From assembly GCF_028858725.1 (NCBI RefSeq), contig NC_084771.1, positions 10,072,915-10,136,914 on the forward strand: 64,000 nucleotides of DNA, written 5' to 3'. The notes under the pieces were generated by a model. It was not told the origin of the DNA. It did not search any database and was given only the letters and a program-made list of their open reading frames with translations. Position 1 is the first letter of the stretch. Every line of letters starts with the position of its first letter. The translations under genes were made by a program, and so were the position numbers. The DNA is from Colius striatus (Eukaryota > Chordata > Aves > Coliiformes > Coliidae). Of this stretch, positions 51,601 to 64,000 are shown one piece after another.

Positions 51601-54600
51601 CTAGACTAATAAATGACAGATAAATTCTTCTCACCTAGTAAATGTTATTGCAGGTCTCTAAATAGAAGATAGATAAGTGAAGAAAGCAAGCAGCCTCTGC
51701 TCTGGGAACCTTGGATCTGAAGGCTATCCTCTTTCACACGATCTCAGTTGGTAGGGAACAAAAATTGCCATGTGATTATTTCAAGTAGGATACATAAAAA
51801 TAAACATAATGGGTTTTCTAGTCCTTTTTGTAGTTAGGATTAAAAAAAAAAAGAAATCCCTATGAGATTAGCACCTGGGGCTGCTTGGCTGCTTTACTCC
51901 TTATCTCAAGGAGCTGAGAGAACTGAACAGAGGCATGAGATTGCCTCCCCATTCCTATTCGGGATTTAAGGTTGTTCACGGGTGAGTAGGGAAGAATGTG
52001 GCTGCTGCATTGATTTGTGGATAGTGGAAGGACTTTGGCCTCTTGTTTGAGCTCCTTTAACTGGTAAGTCAGTCACACCTATTAAAAAATTATTTTTAGG
52101 TCAAAGGAAAATATAATTATCAATTTATGTGTACTGCAAATATGTGCCCAATAAGGTAAGATAACAACGGTTCTTAAAAATCTGTTTCTCATACCAGCTT
52201 GGACCCTGCTTAGATATCAGGATCAGATTTCAAAAAACAGAAGAAAACAAAAAGCTTCTTGGAGTTTTGTTTCCCTCTAGCTGTGAGGGTTAAGTCAACA
52301 AGATACACCAAGAGAAACTGTATGATGAAAAGGCATCTTAAATTACATGTGCAACTGTACTCAAGCTCATGAACCTGAAGTACAGGTGTCCTAAAGACCA
52401 GTGTGTCTCGAGTCTTTTAAAAATGATCCATAATACTGTTCTGTAAATCTCTAGGGAAATGTAATTCTTAATCTAGAGATATGGCTGTTTTTTGAGGGTT
52501 TTTAGTTTTGGGGTTTCATTTACTTCTATGATAGTACTTATTAGGAGCTACTGTCTGTGATGAAGGCCATTTCAACTACTGGTTTCAGCAGCAGCTCTGC
52601 CAGCTCACAAGCACTGGTGGGAGTTTAAGCCAACTTCAAACTGAGCTTCATGCTACCCTGAGAAGCTGCAGTTTGAGAAGATGGGATCTGGGGAATTAGC
52701 TGTTGGCTTTTCTGTTTTCTTTCCCGTTTTCTGTGATCTGATGGTAAGATGGAATGTAAAGGGGAATTACAGACTTAATTGTCTTTTTATTCAGGTTTGG
52801 GGTTTTTTTTTCAGTTACTGGGAACAAGCCTGGGCTAGAACTTTGTGTTGGTTTTGAGAAAATTCCTTCTTACCCTGTGAAAGAAAGTCTGGAGTATTGC
52901 AACCAGGCAGGGTGGTATGTCCTGGTGTCACCGATGGCACCAAGCACAGGCTGGGGCAGTCTGGAGCTGCTGAGGTGAAAAAAAGAAGAGAAATTTGGTC
53001 CCTCTAGAACAGCACTTCCAGCCATGCTGCATAGTTGTTGCTGATGGTAGGAGTTTTTCTGTAAACCTTAGATTTTAATTGCCTGATGATATAAAGGAAG
53101 CTGTCATAGACTGATTGTGCCAAACTCTTTAACTTAAAAGAGAGTATCATAAAAAAGAAGTATAATGGAGATTAAATCTTTGTTAAGACTTCCTCACAAG
53201 ACAGGTAAGAGCTATAGAAATACCATATGTCTACCAAAAGCAACAGTCTCTGTCTTCCTCCTTCCCCACTTCTCAGATTACTGTTAAATACACATGGTAA
53301 TGACTGCCTTGGTAAGGTTATTCAAATGGTGACTTTTAAAAACATACAGCTATATCCTGCAGAGTCTGCTTCCCTTGCATGCTTCAGAAATTCTATGATA
53401 AGAAAGCATCTGGGTTGTTGTTGGCTTTTTTTTCCTGAGCTATATTACAAATACAACACCCAGATCACAAATGGACGATGACGTACAGGTTTTCTTTTGT
53501 CAGGCTACTGCAAGAGTAATAGCTATCAGGGCTGGCTAGCTATGAATGCTTCTGCCCAAGACAAGCCTCTGCACATTATGTGCTTATTTCAGATTCTGTG
53601 AGCCATAGTGCTGTTTTCTTTCTATAAAGAAGGAATTTCCAGGTAGGCACACAGACAACACCATAGTAATAGCATCTGGTATTCAAATATAGCCAATATT
53701 ACTCATGTTCTTTACCTCTTGTCCTCAAAAGCAAACTCAATTCTTTGGAAAGTGTGTGTGCTACAAGTTATTTTGATGAACTTAAATCTTAACAGCACTT
53801 CACCTAATCCTTCTTTGTTTTGGTTTTGGGTTCTTTGCTTTAATTGCAAGAGAAGCTTTGGTTATTAATTACAGATTAGGTCCTTTATCCTTAAATTATA
53901 GCATTGGATTCCTTTTTTCTTTGTCTATAGAGAACTTCTCCCACAAACTTCAAACTTTTTTTTAGGGATGGAATTGCAGATATCTGCCAAATTCAAAGGG
54001 CAGATATGAGGTAGGGTGGAGGTAGGGGTTTTTAGTTTCCTAGAGAGAGATGATTAGACACATTAGAAAAAAAAATGAACAAGTGGTTAAACTTCCATAG
54101 GAATCTTTGCATCAGATTCTGCAAAGAAGCAAATTGATTTAAGTGCATGGTACAACAGAACTCATGTGTGCATGAAATGAGCAAACTGCACCTTTCTGTG
54201 GAAGGCAGTGTAGAAAGGGTGGTGGATTTGGCACAAGCATCCAGCAAAGGTGAGAAAGCAGGAAGAAACATAAATAAAACAACTTTCTTTGCAGCACTTG
54301 CCTTCTGTTTGATGGCATTTAATTGATCTCTTTTTTCAGAGCAACATATTAAAGTAGTCATTGTTTAATCCTCTCGGAAGAAAAGTGTAGGTGGAAAACA
54401 TTTTACATCTCTACTCAATTCCTTAAGAAGAGAGGAGAGAGGAAATTCATTGTTTCTTTTTAGTCAGTTAATATTAATTGAACAATAACACCAGAATCTC
54501 CTGCTCTGTAGAAAGAATTGGGATTCATTGCAGATGTAACGTTTGTGTGGTCGTGCTACTTTAGCATACTGGGTCCCTGGTGAGACAGTTACTGTTCTGT

Positions 54601-57600
54601 GGTATCGTTAACTGAGCTGAGAAGCAAATGTTGATAGCATAAGGCAGTGAGAGAAATTAATTTGAAGTGTCAGCTGCTTAATTTTTCATGTCAGTGTTCC
54701 TTCCTCCTAAAATGAAGTGTATGTTTGCAATTTCAGCCACTGATTGCTAAGTAAGACTTATTTTTAAACGTCACACAAAGCAAGGGTATCTTTTCTTATG
54801 TTGAACTTTTAAATATACTGCCCAAACAGGGTGGTTTGTTTTAAAACAATGAGAAAATTCTGTCTTGAAGTGTGTTAAGTTAGAAATGGAAATCCATGTA
54901 CCATTTTGGAGAGATGATACTGCAAAAGTTGCTCAGGAGAAGACTTCTTGAGATATTCTTACTCTAGTCAACCAAGGTTTTTTAGCACATCTCTTGAAAT
55001 AGAGTTTCCTGGAATACTGAGTCTTTTCTAGTCTTAACAAGATAATGATTCTGATTATAACTAATGGAAATACTCTTGGTTTTCTATTTTCTGGCTGAGG
55101 AAACAGATACTTGAATGGAAGTTCAAGTAGATTAAACACAAATTGTCCAACAAGCCCAGAAACACCAGGGAGTTAGAATACAACTTATTTTCAAACTTAT
55201 AGTTACAGAATGGGCAAAAATGATGGAGACAGTGAAAACTTTAAATTGTCAATCTTTCTTTACAATGAGTGCAGTAAAGCAGCTTTGATTGAGAGTTTCT
55301 CAATCACAGTGTTCATAAACGTTCTGAGCAGTTACTCTTGGAGGTGGCTTATTAGAAACCCTTTGGCTTGAAGGCAAGGTTGGTTAGTGAAAAGGTTGCT
55401 TCTTATTTAGCTGTGTAAATTTACCATTTATAGATGCTTTGGTTTCCTCCTTTTACTTTGAGTGGCATGACCTTCAGCAATATCAGAAAATAATAAAGAC
55501 AGCAGGATGTGGTATCACCATCTGAACCTTCTTGGGTTCAGTATTGTGGGTTTTGTGTCAAAATTGACGTGCTTCAAGTATTGCTTGTAAAAAGTCCTCG
55601 GATATTTCAACACCTTTTCTGTGCCACTACTGCAAAGTGAGGACAGTCTGTTCATGGTTATGAAACACTGCAGCAGCACACTGGGTTTTCAGTCAGGACA
55701 GTCAGTGCATTTCATATAAGACCTGTCCCATTTCATGTATGTGAATTCCTTGTTCAAACATAGAGATGAAATTCAGCAAAAATCCTGTCACAGAACACTT
55801 TCTCAAGGTACTTCTGTCTCTAGGATGAGAAGAAAAATGCAATTCTGTGACACAGAAAACTCAACTGAATGAAAACTGCTTAAAGAAAGTGGAGCAAAAG
55901 TTCTACCACTTTTGGTTTATTGCTAGAGCACCGAGTTAGAAAACATCTTGAACTTGCTTTAGGTAAGCAACTGGTTTTTAGGTTAATGCCCTGCTGGTGT
56001 GTGCCCTCAATCATGTTAATCCAGAATGTGCTGGCTTTGTTTTGTCCACCCCCCCAAAAAAAAAATTGATTAATTGTTTAGCCTTTAGTAGGAATGTTGC
56101 ATTTCCAGTCTCCCAGGGAGATGTCCTTATAAATATAATAACTGGCATAATGATCCCAGTCAGCTGTGACATAGCAGTTTATGTGGGACATGCATCAAAG
56201 CCAGCTTTTAGAGTGGGGTTTTCAATAACATAGCCTATGAAAATCTATGTCCACCTACAGGTGCATAAAAGCACAAACTCACTGTATTTCCAAACTAAAT
56301 CCCATGCTACAAGTATTATTTTATTATTGAGACCTAGTTATTTATTTTTTAGAAATGATTTTTCAGCTCAAGCAGTAGGAGAGATTCCTCTCATCATCCT
56401 AATCTGCTGGGAAAAATTTTACACTTCTGCTTTGTATCCTGACTGCAGGCTGGCTGCATGTTTCTGCATTTTCCAACATGGAATGTACTCTGTCTCACCA
56501 CACCTGTGGCTTCATAAATCTCTTAGTTAATAGAAACAGTCTTGATTTCTCTTTTTTGTTTGTGGTTGTTTTTTTTCCCCCCCAGGAGCTTCCTCTGTGG
56601 TCTAAGGTAGGTCACTTGAGATCATATTCAGAGACATATTAATCATTGAGTTCCCCTGAGTTGATGCCTCTGTGGGTCTGTGTTTTAGCCTCTGGTGATG
56701 TTGTATCTCAGTCTTTAAATGGGAATAGCAACACTGTTCTACTCTGAGATGTCATTAAGGTAAATGTTTGTGAATGAAAGTGACTTGTATCACATGAGCA
56801 GACAGGCCTGGACTGAATTGTGCCACAATTTGTACTCCATGCTGACAATGACAGAGTGAACTGCCTTAAAAACAAGGAGCAAGAACTTTGTTTGCAAATG
56901 CTGAGACTTCAGATGGTAAGATTGGAAGCAGGGATTTTGCTCTTTGGGTAGCCAAGTACCACAGCCACAGTTCTTTTTCAGTCCCTGTGGCACAAGTGGA
57001 GGCATGATATTGGAAAGATTTCTTATATAATTATGCTTTAAAAGAATCTTATTACTTAAGAAACTCCTTTATAAGTAATTCATCAGTTGTGTTGTGTCCA
57101 GGGTGACTTGGAGAACTGAACCGAATCTGTCCCTCAGAAATGGTACTAAGTGGTGTGGTTGTTGGCATACTCCCTACTAGAGCTATTAACAGCATTGTAG
57201 ATGTGCATAGGGAATGTATATCTGAGGCTCTGTGCTCTAGCAGAGTTGAAACAAGAACAGACAATGTGCTAATATTGTCCCTGACAATATAGTCTTGCTT
57301 TGGCAGAGGAATAGATTAGACAACCCGATAAGTCTTCATTTAAAAAAGTCTATTCTTTGAGTCAGTGTTACAATACAAGAATTCCCACTTTGCCTTAAAA
57401 AAAAAGGGAAAGCCAACAGTGATTGTTAACAAACCTACAGTAGAGATAAAAGTGATCTCAAAGAAATGTTTTCTCGAGCCCAGGCAGGGTAAGAGTTGAG
57501 GAAACATCCAGAGATTTCTGCTAGTTTCAATTCTTCAATTCATTCTTGTACGTATGGGTTAGAGGATTTGTATATAGTCAAGAAGTAGAAGCTTGGGACC

Positions 57601-60205
57601 AAGCTAGATCCTTATTTTACAATTCCTTCATTTATGTATAAGCTAAAACACAAGTGAGGCTTAGGGAGAAGTCCCAGTACTGCAGAGAAAGACAGGAGTA
57701 GAGACTGTGCCACTCAAGGTGGCATTGTTGGAAGGAAGCTGGGGAGGGGGAATGGTATAATAAAAAGAGAAGCTCAAGAACAAAGGGCTTCTTGGGGGTT
57801 GTCTGACCTTTGGAGGTTAGAATGAGTATCTGAAATTTGATGGAAACTGCAAAAGATTGAGTATGCATCAAACTTCACCTCCAAAGATGGAATTCTAGGG
57901 ACTCCAGACGAGTCCTCTTGAAGCTGCACAATTTAAGCTGAGGGGAACCAGGCCTGCTGTGTTGAAACAGTGGGGTTTTTTTTAGATACATAAAGTCTGT
58001 CTTCTGCTGAAGTAGTCATCTTTGCTGAATAAGATGTTAGCAATTTTCCTCTTACAGAACATCTGCTTTCTTACTGAATCACCCAACAAGTGGCAGGCTT
58101 GTTTGAGCCTGCTGCCCTCCCTGTGCTGCTCACAGGCTCCTGCCTTGCCGAAGGGTGTGGGCTGGGTTTCATCACGGAGGTGTCAGACTTTGGTTCCCTG
58201 GTGTCTGCAGGAGTGTCCTCCTTATTGAAAGGACAGTGAAATTCGTCTTGGCACTTCTGAATGAAAACTTCACACCTTGTTTTCGAGGATCTAGAATTGA
58301 GGGAACAGAACAGCTTAAGAGTTACAGGGAAGGGGAAAAAAAAGCAGCAAGATTGTGGTGATAGTTGTCTCATCCAAGAGTTTTGGAATGACTCATAAAT
58401 GGGAATAATCTTGTATAACCTTTAAACACAGAGAGCAGAGAATTAATTTGGTAAATAATCCGAAAAACCCCCATATAAAAGTAGTTTATCAGCAAAATTA
58501 CCATAGGGTTTGTTTTCACTGAGAAAGTAAATTTGTTTCATCACCTGCCAACGTTTTATGCAAACGCCACAACCCGAAGCACAAGTATTTCCTAGCGGTG
58601 GATGTTTGCCTTGGAAACTCGCCGTTTCATTTAATGCTGGTGCTGAGCTGATTGATTAGAATTGGTAGGTGATGTTAAGTGATTGCCCGATGTTGAAATG
58701 TTTCCTTTTCCCTTGTAAAATAATTTCAAAACAGAAGAAGGCTTTTTGTAAGGCAAACAGTAGGAATGTGTGTTTCAGAGTATCAAAGAAAAGGGTATTT
58801 CTAAGAGAGGAAGGTGCGGATACTCTGCTTTGTTTTGCTTGTGTGCTGCCTGTGAACTGTGCTTTCTCTTTTGAGGAGCACCGAGTCAGGCACTCAAGAG
58901 TTAAGGAGCAAATGCAAACAGAAGCGCCAGGTCGGTACATCCAGCCTCGAGTGCTTTCCTCAAGGGGAAGATGCTTTTTGGCACTGCAGCAGCAGGAGGC
59001 GAAGCAAACAACTCATGCCCTGTACCCACCTGGAACCATGACAGTAATGTTTTAATCTTTTGAAGTGAATAAGTTTCTATGGCTAGGTAAAAATTCGCCT
59101 GTAAAATAGGTTGATTTTGTTGGTGATACATTATCCCTTTAATTAAATAGCTGACTTACACTTGACGATTAATTGGAGTGATGTATGGTTTTTATTAGAA
59201 ACCCATGACTAATTTTTTCTTGCCGTTCTTGCGATCTTACTGTTCCTGCCTACCCTCCTCCAAAGCTGCTGCTGTGTGCCAGCCATGTCCTCCAGGCACT
59301 GGTGCAGACCAGTGTTCACTCTTGCTTAGGCTTTTGCCTGGTCCAGATAAAGCAATTGTTTTCAGATATGCTCTGTGTTGTCTTGCAGACATTTTCCATT
59401 TCATCACAGTTCTGGGTTTTTTTCCCTTTGTTTTGAAAGATTTTGAGATCTTTCCAAAGTAATCACCTCAAAACTTCACCAGCACGATAAAACCCCTTAG
59501 AGTGTGATACACAATGCCAGCTCCATCTAGTACCACGTTTCCTACTTCATTCAAACAATGAGCACGTTAAATCCTTCCTGCAGTAGTCTCTCTGTGTGTA
59601 ATCTGCTACCAAAGTCAAGTGGATTTTTTACTTAACTATAATAGGCAAGATTCAAAATGGATGTGACTGGAGACATCTCTGTTGGAATCAGCACAGTGGC
59701 AGCTACAAAGAACTTGGTTTTCCACTTATTCTCCCTAAGTGTAAGAAGTTGAAGCTCAGGCCTTTTGTAACGTTAAAGCAGACTGTGGTGTGCACAATTC
59801 TTTATGATTTTCCACTTAGGAAGCTTTAGTCTTTTTATAGGGAATGAGTTTCCATGGATGAGTGGGGAACAATGCATTGTTCATTAAAATGAGCTTTTTT
59901 GAGGGGAGTAGGCTTAAAGGAAGGAAGTGTGGTTTAGATTTAAGTTTCTTTTGAAATTTCCTCCTCTTCTTTTTCCTCATCCTCCCCCAAAACAAAGATC
60001 CAAACAACTACAAGTCCCCAAACTGATGTTTCACTATAAATATCTTGAAAATATTTGGTATAATCTGAAAAGCCAGAGAGAGGAATTGCCGGTTTGAAAA
60101 TTGCTGTCTTGGTTCTTCTTTCTTTCCCTCCACTCTTTGGGTTCTCCCTCCAGAATGTGCAGTTTTTGTCTCAGCTTTTCTAGTTCCTGTGTTTGATGGG
60201 GTTTC
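48661..60205 (+). other. Putative LNX-like intron 1, no gene seen
   Basis: About 12 kb between the CpG island and the first coding exon. It has a short ATTT tetranucleotide run near 49325-49342, several poly-T runs and no recognised exon. Open frames of 128-146 codons (minus strand 49445-49885; plus strand 58669-59055) have no family signature. Confidence 0.6.
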
Positions 60206-60455
60206 CACAGAATCACAGACTCTTAAGGGTTGGAAGGGACCTCAAAAGATCGTCCAGTCCGCTCCCTGCCAGAGCAGCACCACCTAGAGTAGGTCACACA
60301 GGAACTCCAGAGAAGGGCACTCCACAGTCCATCCTGGCAGCCCCTTCCAGTGCTCCCTCACCTCAACAGGGAAGAAGTTTGTCCTTTTGTTTCTTTGGAA
60401 CCTCTTCTGTTCCAGCTTGTACCCATTGCCCTTTGTCCTATCATGGGACATCATT
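60206..60455 (-). mobile_element. CR1 LINE 3' fragment in the LNX-like intron
   Basis: Starts CACAGAATCACAGACTCTTA, then AGGGTTGGAAGGGACC, and continues through CACCTAGAGTAGGTCACA, CTCACCTCAACAGGGAAGAA, GGAACCTCTTCTGTTCCAGC, and CATTGCCCTTTGTCCTATCA. This is the antisense of a CR1 3' region about 250 bp long. It ends roughly 270 bp before the acceptor of the first coding exon. Confidence 0.9.
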
Positions 60456-60728
60456 GAGTTTTATCTAGTCTGTGTTACTGGTATGTGTAAAGTAATTTGA
60501 GCTTCAGTTTATCCATGTGCTTAAACATTTTGCTGAAGAGGTCCCTGAGCTCTGATTACCCAAGCTGATTGTTCTCAGGGTTGCTCTGAAAGTGAGAACC
60601 CTAAGCAGGCAGGTGGGGGTGAAGATACTGGGGGGACTTAAGGCAGGAATATGATTTAAGTTTTCATTGGCTAGATCTGGGGTGGACAGCTGACTAGAAA
60701 TCTCCCCTTTTTTTTCCCCCTTTCATTA

Positions 60729-60803
60729 GAGGCCCTCTGTCAGACAGCTGCTACGTGCCAAGTGTTCCTGCTGCTGGGCTGAGGGTGCCTGCTGCTGGCT
60801 GTC
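60729..60803 (+). other. LNX-like 5' UTR part of exon 2
   Basis: The acceptor is a long pyrimidine tract ending TTTTCATTAG at 60728. The 75-nt leader runs to the ATG at 60804 and contains no ATG. Confidence 0.6.
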
Positions 60804-61192
60804 ATGGCTGACCCCACGGCAGAAGAACACGCGTCCCAAGTTAGTGAACTCTGCTGTGAATGTGGTCAGTTCCACCTCTTGCTGGACAATCATCTCTACA
60901 ACTTCCAGGATGAAGTGGATGATGAACTCACCTGCCATATCTGCCTTCAGCCCCTGCTCCAACCTATGGACACACCCTGTGGACACACGTACTGTTTCAA
61001 GTGCCTTGAAAACTTCATGCAGGAGTATAACTTCTGTCCTATGGATCGGAAGAAGCTCTCTTTCCAGCAGTGCCACAAGTCCAGCCTCCTCGTACGAAAC
61101 CTGTTGGATAAACTCATTGTCTTCTGTCCCTTCAAAGCAGAGTGTCAGCAGACAATGCAGCGGTGTGAACTTGAAGCTCATCTGCAGAACAG
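60804..61192 (+). CDS. LNX2-like: LNX-like first coding exon
   Basis: Encodes residues 1-129 plus two bases of Arg130, covering the N-terminal zinc element, the RING and most of the TRAF-like finger. The donor GTGTAT at 61193 is weaker than average but is fixed by the junction with the next exon, which restores the LNX sequence NRCPG. Confidence 0.9.
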
Positions 61193-64000
61193 GTGTATTC
61201 CCATTTACATTCTATTATTGCTCCTTGTGTAAATGCCATCCATCTGTTGTGCTTCTGACCAGAAAGACCCATTCTCAAAACTGTCCTTAAACTGGGGCAA
61301 GATGGGACACCAGAGATGACAGAGGGTGAGGCCAGAGAAGTGGGTGGGTGAAGAAAGCATAATTGTGTGTGTATTAGGGAGGCCAGCTCACATGCCCTAC
61401 AGAGCAAAGGGCGAGGTGCTTGCCTGCCTCCATACAGGTTGTCCACAGACACAAAACCTATCAATTGTGTATCAATTTGTGTCCTAATCTGGAGCACCAG
61501 ACTCCGCAAATTACTCTAAACGTGCTTATTCTTGTTTCACTGTGCAGAGAAGACAGTCAGACACAAAGTCAACACTCTGGAAGAGAGGGATTGTGCAGTG
61601 TTGCCAGTTTAATTGGTCCAATTAAGATGTGCAATACGTAAGGCTTTGATCCAAATAATGTAAGTCCCTCCAAGCTGCACATTATGCAGCTGCTGAATCA
61701 CCTACTTATAATTCCATTATCTCCTCTCTCATTCTGTTGCTGACAAAGGAGCAAGTGAAAAATACCTTTTTTTTTGCCTTTTCTCCTCCTTGTGCAGAGG
61801 AAAGGAGACTTGTTTTTTCTCACATTTGTCAGCAAAAATGTGTTTTGGTGTTGTCACTGCTGGTTGAGCTGGTGGCAGGCAGATTATTTTAGCTTTAAAA
61901 GAAGTGCAGGTGCTCAAAGAGCTCTTGCCACAGTGCTTGAAGAACATTTATTTGTCCCTGCCTGGTTAATGATTGCAGGAAAGGGATCGAAGTACAGCCC
62001 TACTGCAGGCTGAAGCAGTGTGTGTTTTGTCAGTGGGCAATGAGAAATGCAACAGGCATGGTTTCCCTGCAGCCATGTTGTAGCTTTTTGTGATAATGCC
62101 GTATTTTAACAATAGGTGTTAAATAGTTTACAGGAGCATGCAGGGAACAGTTGCACTGAGGGTACCTTTGCAGCTCCAGCCAAGGATGGATCCTTGCTCA
62201 TCTTTGGTACCCATGAGCTGAGAGCTTGCGTTAGAGTAAGGGGAAGTGATGGAAGATGCCTGTGTGCTTCTTTTTCCTCAGCCTGTGAAAGCTTATAATC
62301 CCTTTTTTTTTGAACTAACTCTTTGCACTGCATTCTTGTCAGGCTGGGCTAAGTGCTCAAACTGCCCAGCTGAGCAGCTGTGGTGTAGCTGGGGCCGTGG
62401 CCCATGCCAGGGCTGGGCCTTCCTCTCTGCTCTATAAATCTACCCTGGTATCAGTAAACTTCTGTCACTCATTAATCCCTGAGGCACAGGAGTTAAACAT
62501 AGAAGAGGGAGGCACCCTTAAATGTTTACCTTAGATATTTGTCTGGAAACTGTATCATTCTCGTATACCTTTCCTAGTTCTTTGTATTCTCCTAGGAAAG
62601 GGTGTATTCTGAAACTCCAGGCAATTTCTTGTGGGCCACGAGCATAGTTAGACTGAAAAACAGAAAAAGAGAGAAAGAACATTATACAGTGATTGGAGTG
62701 TTCATGGTTTTTAGTTTGAAGTGAGATTAACTGATAGCAGGAGACTTAAGAAGCACCCAGCAGTGTTATTTTTTTCATGAGGGAAATCACTGCCCTTTGC
62801 AAAATGCATTTGCTTTGCAGTGTCTTGAGTCATGTGCACAAGAGGCTCAATCAGCTTCTGTCTGTAAGTTTCAGCGTTGTCTTACTGCTTGGAGCATGAA
62901 TGACTGGGAACAAACCAGAGGAAATAACACTGGGATGAGACTTGTTTAGCCAGAATGTAAATAGCCAAGTTTAATTTGAAAAGTGACTCTGGTAAACACC
63001 CAATACTAATCATGTCTCTGAAAGTGATGTTTTTGCATTCATCACCCTCTTCACCTGCCACCCTTTTTTCTAAGTACTCCTGATAAAAGAGCTTGTTTTT
63101 CCTTCCTCATTTCCGCTGAGATACACAGCTACACCAGACTGCAGAGTGTATGTTGTAGAGTGTGGAATTACTTCTTGAACCTCTGTGTGGAGAGCAGTCA
63201 GTGGGATTATCAATTCTAAATTGCTCCTGTTCAAGTAGAGCCATCACCTGTATGGTCTGGAGGTGCAGTGCCAGCTGAGGGGCAAAAAAACTCATGAGCA
63301 AGCCTTGCTTTCTGCTTTTGCAGATTACTGGTTTGTTGAAAACAAAGCCTAATTCAAGGCTGAGCTTTTGAAACTTGAGCCACTTTCTTTGCATAAAGAT
63401 GCAGTTCATAGTCATCTCTCAAAGGTCAGAGCTGAGTATTTGCATGTATCTTAAGAGGTATTGCTTTCCTCACTGAGTGTTTGCCAGGTAAATATTTAGC
63501 AAGGGAGACTCCTGTTCCTATTACATTCTCCTTTTTAAAGTAATTTGCATAATAATTTGGAAAGTAACAAAATAACAAGCCTGCTTTGGAGATGATGCTA
63601 GTACAAGCAGAAGCTGAAGGTCAAATGAGAATTTCAGCATCTGTGATACAAGCTTTGCAGCTGATGAGAGTTTTTTGAACGTGCTTCTTCATGAGCATAC
63701 TTCATACTTTTGTCAGTCAGAGTTGGCCTGGGCTGGGTTAACCATGCACCCACTTAACACTCACTCACAATCTCTCTCTAGGTGTCCTGGTTTCAAGAAA
63801 TACAAATCTGAACTGCAAAGGAAAAAGAATCCCATTTCCAAAGGGAAGGAAAATCCCTCTGCCAAGGTGGAGACACACACAAACACGCCCAAGGATCCAG
63901 AGGTACCAAGCGGAGGATCCTCGCTTGTGGCAGAAAGCTCTGCAGCTGCTGTGGTATCGCTGGGGACTGCAGAGCCAGGACTGGTTAATCCAGCTTTTGA
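60804..64000 (+). CDS. LNX2-like: LNX-family E3 ubiquitin ligase, N-terminal part (LNX2-like; runs off the window)
   Basis: Coding exons visible are 60804-61192 and 63782 onward, joined AG|G to give R130 followed by CPG; 202 residues are seen. A zinc-binding CCECGQ-H element precedes the C3HC4-type RING: C44-x2-C47, C59-x-H61-x2-C64-x2-C67, C78-x2-D81. A TRAF-like finger follows (C108, C114, H126, C131). The NPAF motif at 199-202 corresponds to the LNX site bound by the Numb PTB domain. In known LNX proteins four PDZ domains follow; they would lie beyond 64000. LNX proteins ubiquitinate Numb and scaffold membrane proteins. By eye the RING region is closer to LNX2 than to LNX1 but clearly differs from both, suggesting a third paralogue. 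The ATG has G at -3 and G at +4, a strong start context. Confidence 0.9.
61193..63781 (+). other. LNX-like intron 2, no gene seen
   Basis: Phase 2 intron of 2.6 kb, ending in the pyrimidine-rich CTCTCTCTAG. If retained, the frame reads 12 more codons and stops at 61232. No repeat was recognised. Confidence 0.85.
63782..64000 (+). CDS. LNX2-like: LNX-like second coding exon (partial)
   Basis: Completes Arg130 and encodes [16 protein letters not shown], a lysine- and serine-rich low-complexity linker, then [10 protein letters not shown] at the window edge. The last motif matches the EPGLDNPAF/Y block of LNX1 and LNX2, with Val in place of Asp. The frame is open to 64000 and no donor is seen. 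Confidence 0.88.

Noticed and set aside
60726-61181. 151-codon minus-strand frame opposite the LNX-like exon
   Set aside because: Shadow of the real + strand RING exon.

Overview
The window is vertebrate nuclear DNA, most likely from a bird. The evidence is spliced genes with long introns, sparse repeats, and CR1 LINE tails of the avian type: antisense copies open with CAYAGAATCAY-type repeats followed by GGTTGGAAGGGACC. No bacterial, viral, tRNA, rRNA or CRISPR features were recognised.

Two protein genes can be supported, both on the + strand. The first (coding exons between 3720 and 12211) is a complete four-exon gene for a 250-residue atypical small GTPase of the RASL11 family. The second is the 5' part of an LNX (Ligand of Numb protein X) E3 ubiquitin ligase gene. 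It has a CpG-island promoter at about 47.8-48.7 kb, a 12-kb first intron, a coding exon at 60804-61192 (RING and zinc finger), and a second coding exon that runs off the right edge at 64000 and carries the Numb-binding NPAF motif.

Layout: 1-3.4 kb, upstream flank; 3.4-12.5 kb, RASL11-like gene; 12.5-47.8 kb, intergenic desert with CR1 fragments, a MIR-like SINE remnant and several CTCF-like motifs; 47.8-48.7 kb, CpG island; 48.4-60.7 kb, LNX intron 1; 60.7-64 kb, LNX coding exons and intron 2.

The most interesting point is the gene pair itself. RASL11B-LNX1 and RASL11A-LNX2 lie near each other in two of the ParaHox paralogous regions of vertebrates (human 4q12 and 13q12). Both proteins here look like diverged sisters of those genes, the two genes are in tandem orientation, and none of the genes that normally sit between them (GTF3A, MTIF3, SCFD2, FIP1L1) is visible. 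I infer a third RASL11-LNX ohnologue pair, absent as far as I recall from human. The GTPase also lacks the conserved glycine of the G3 switch II motif, so it is probably not a conventional GTP-hydrolysing switch.
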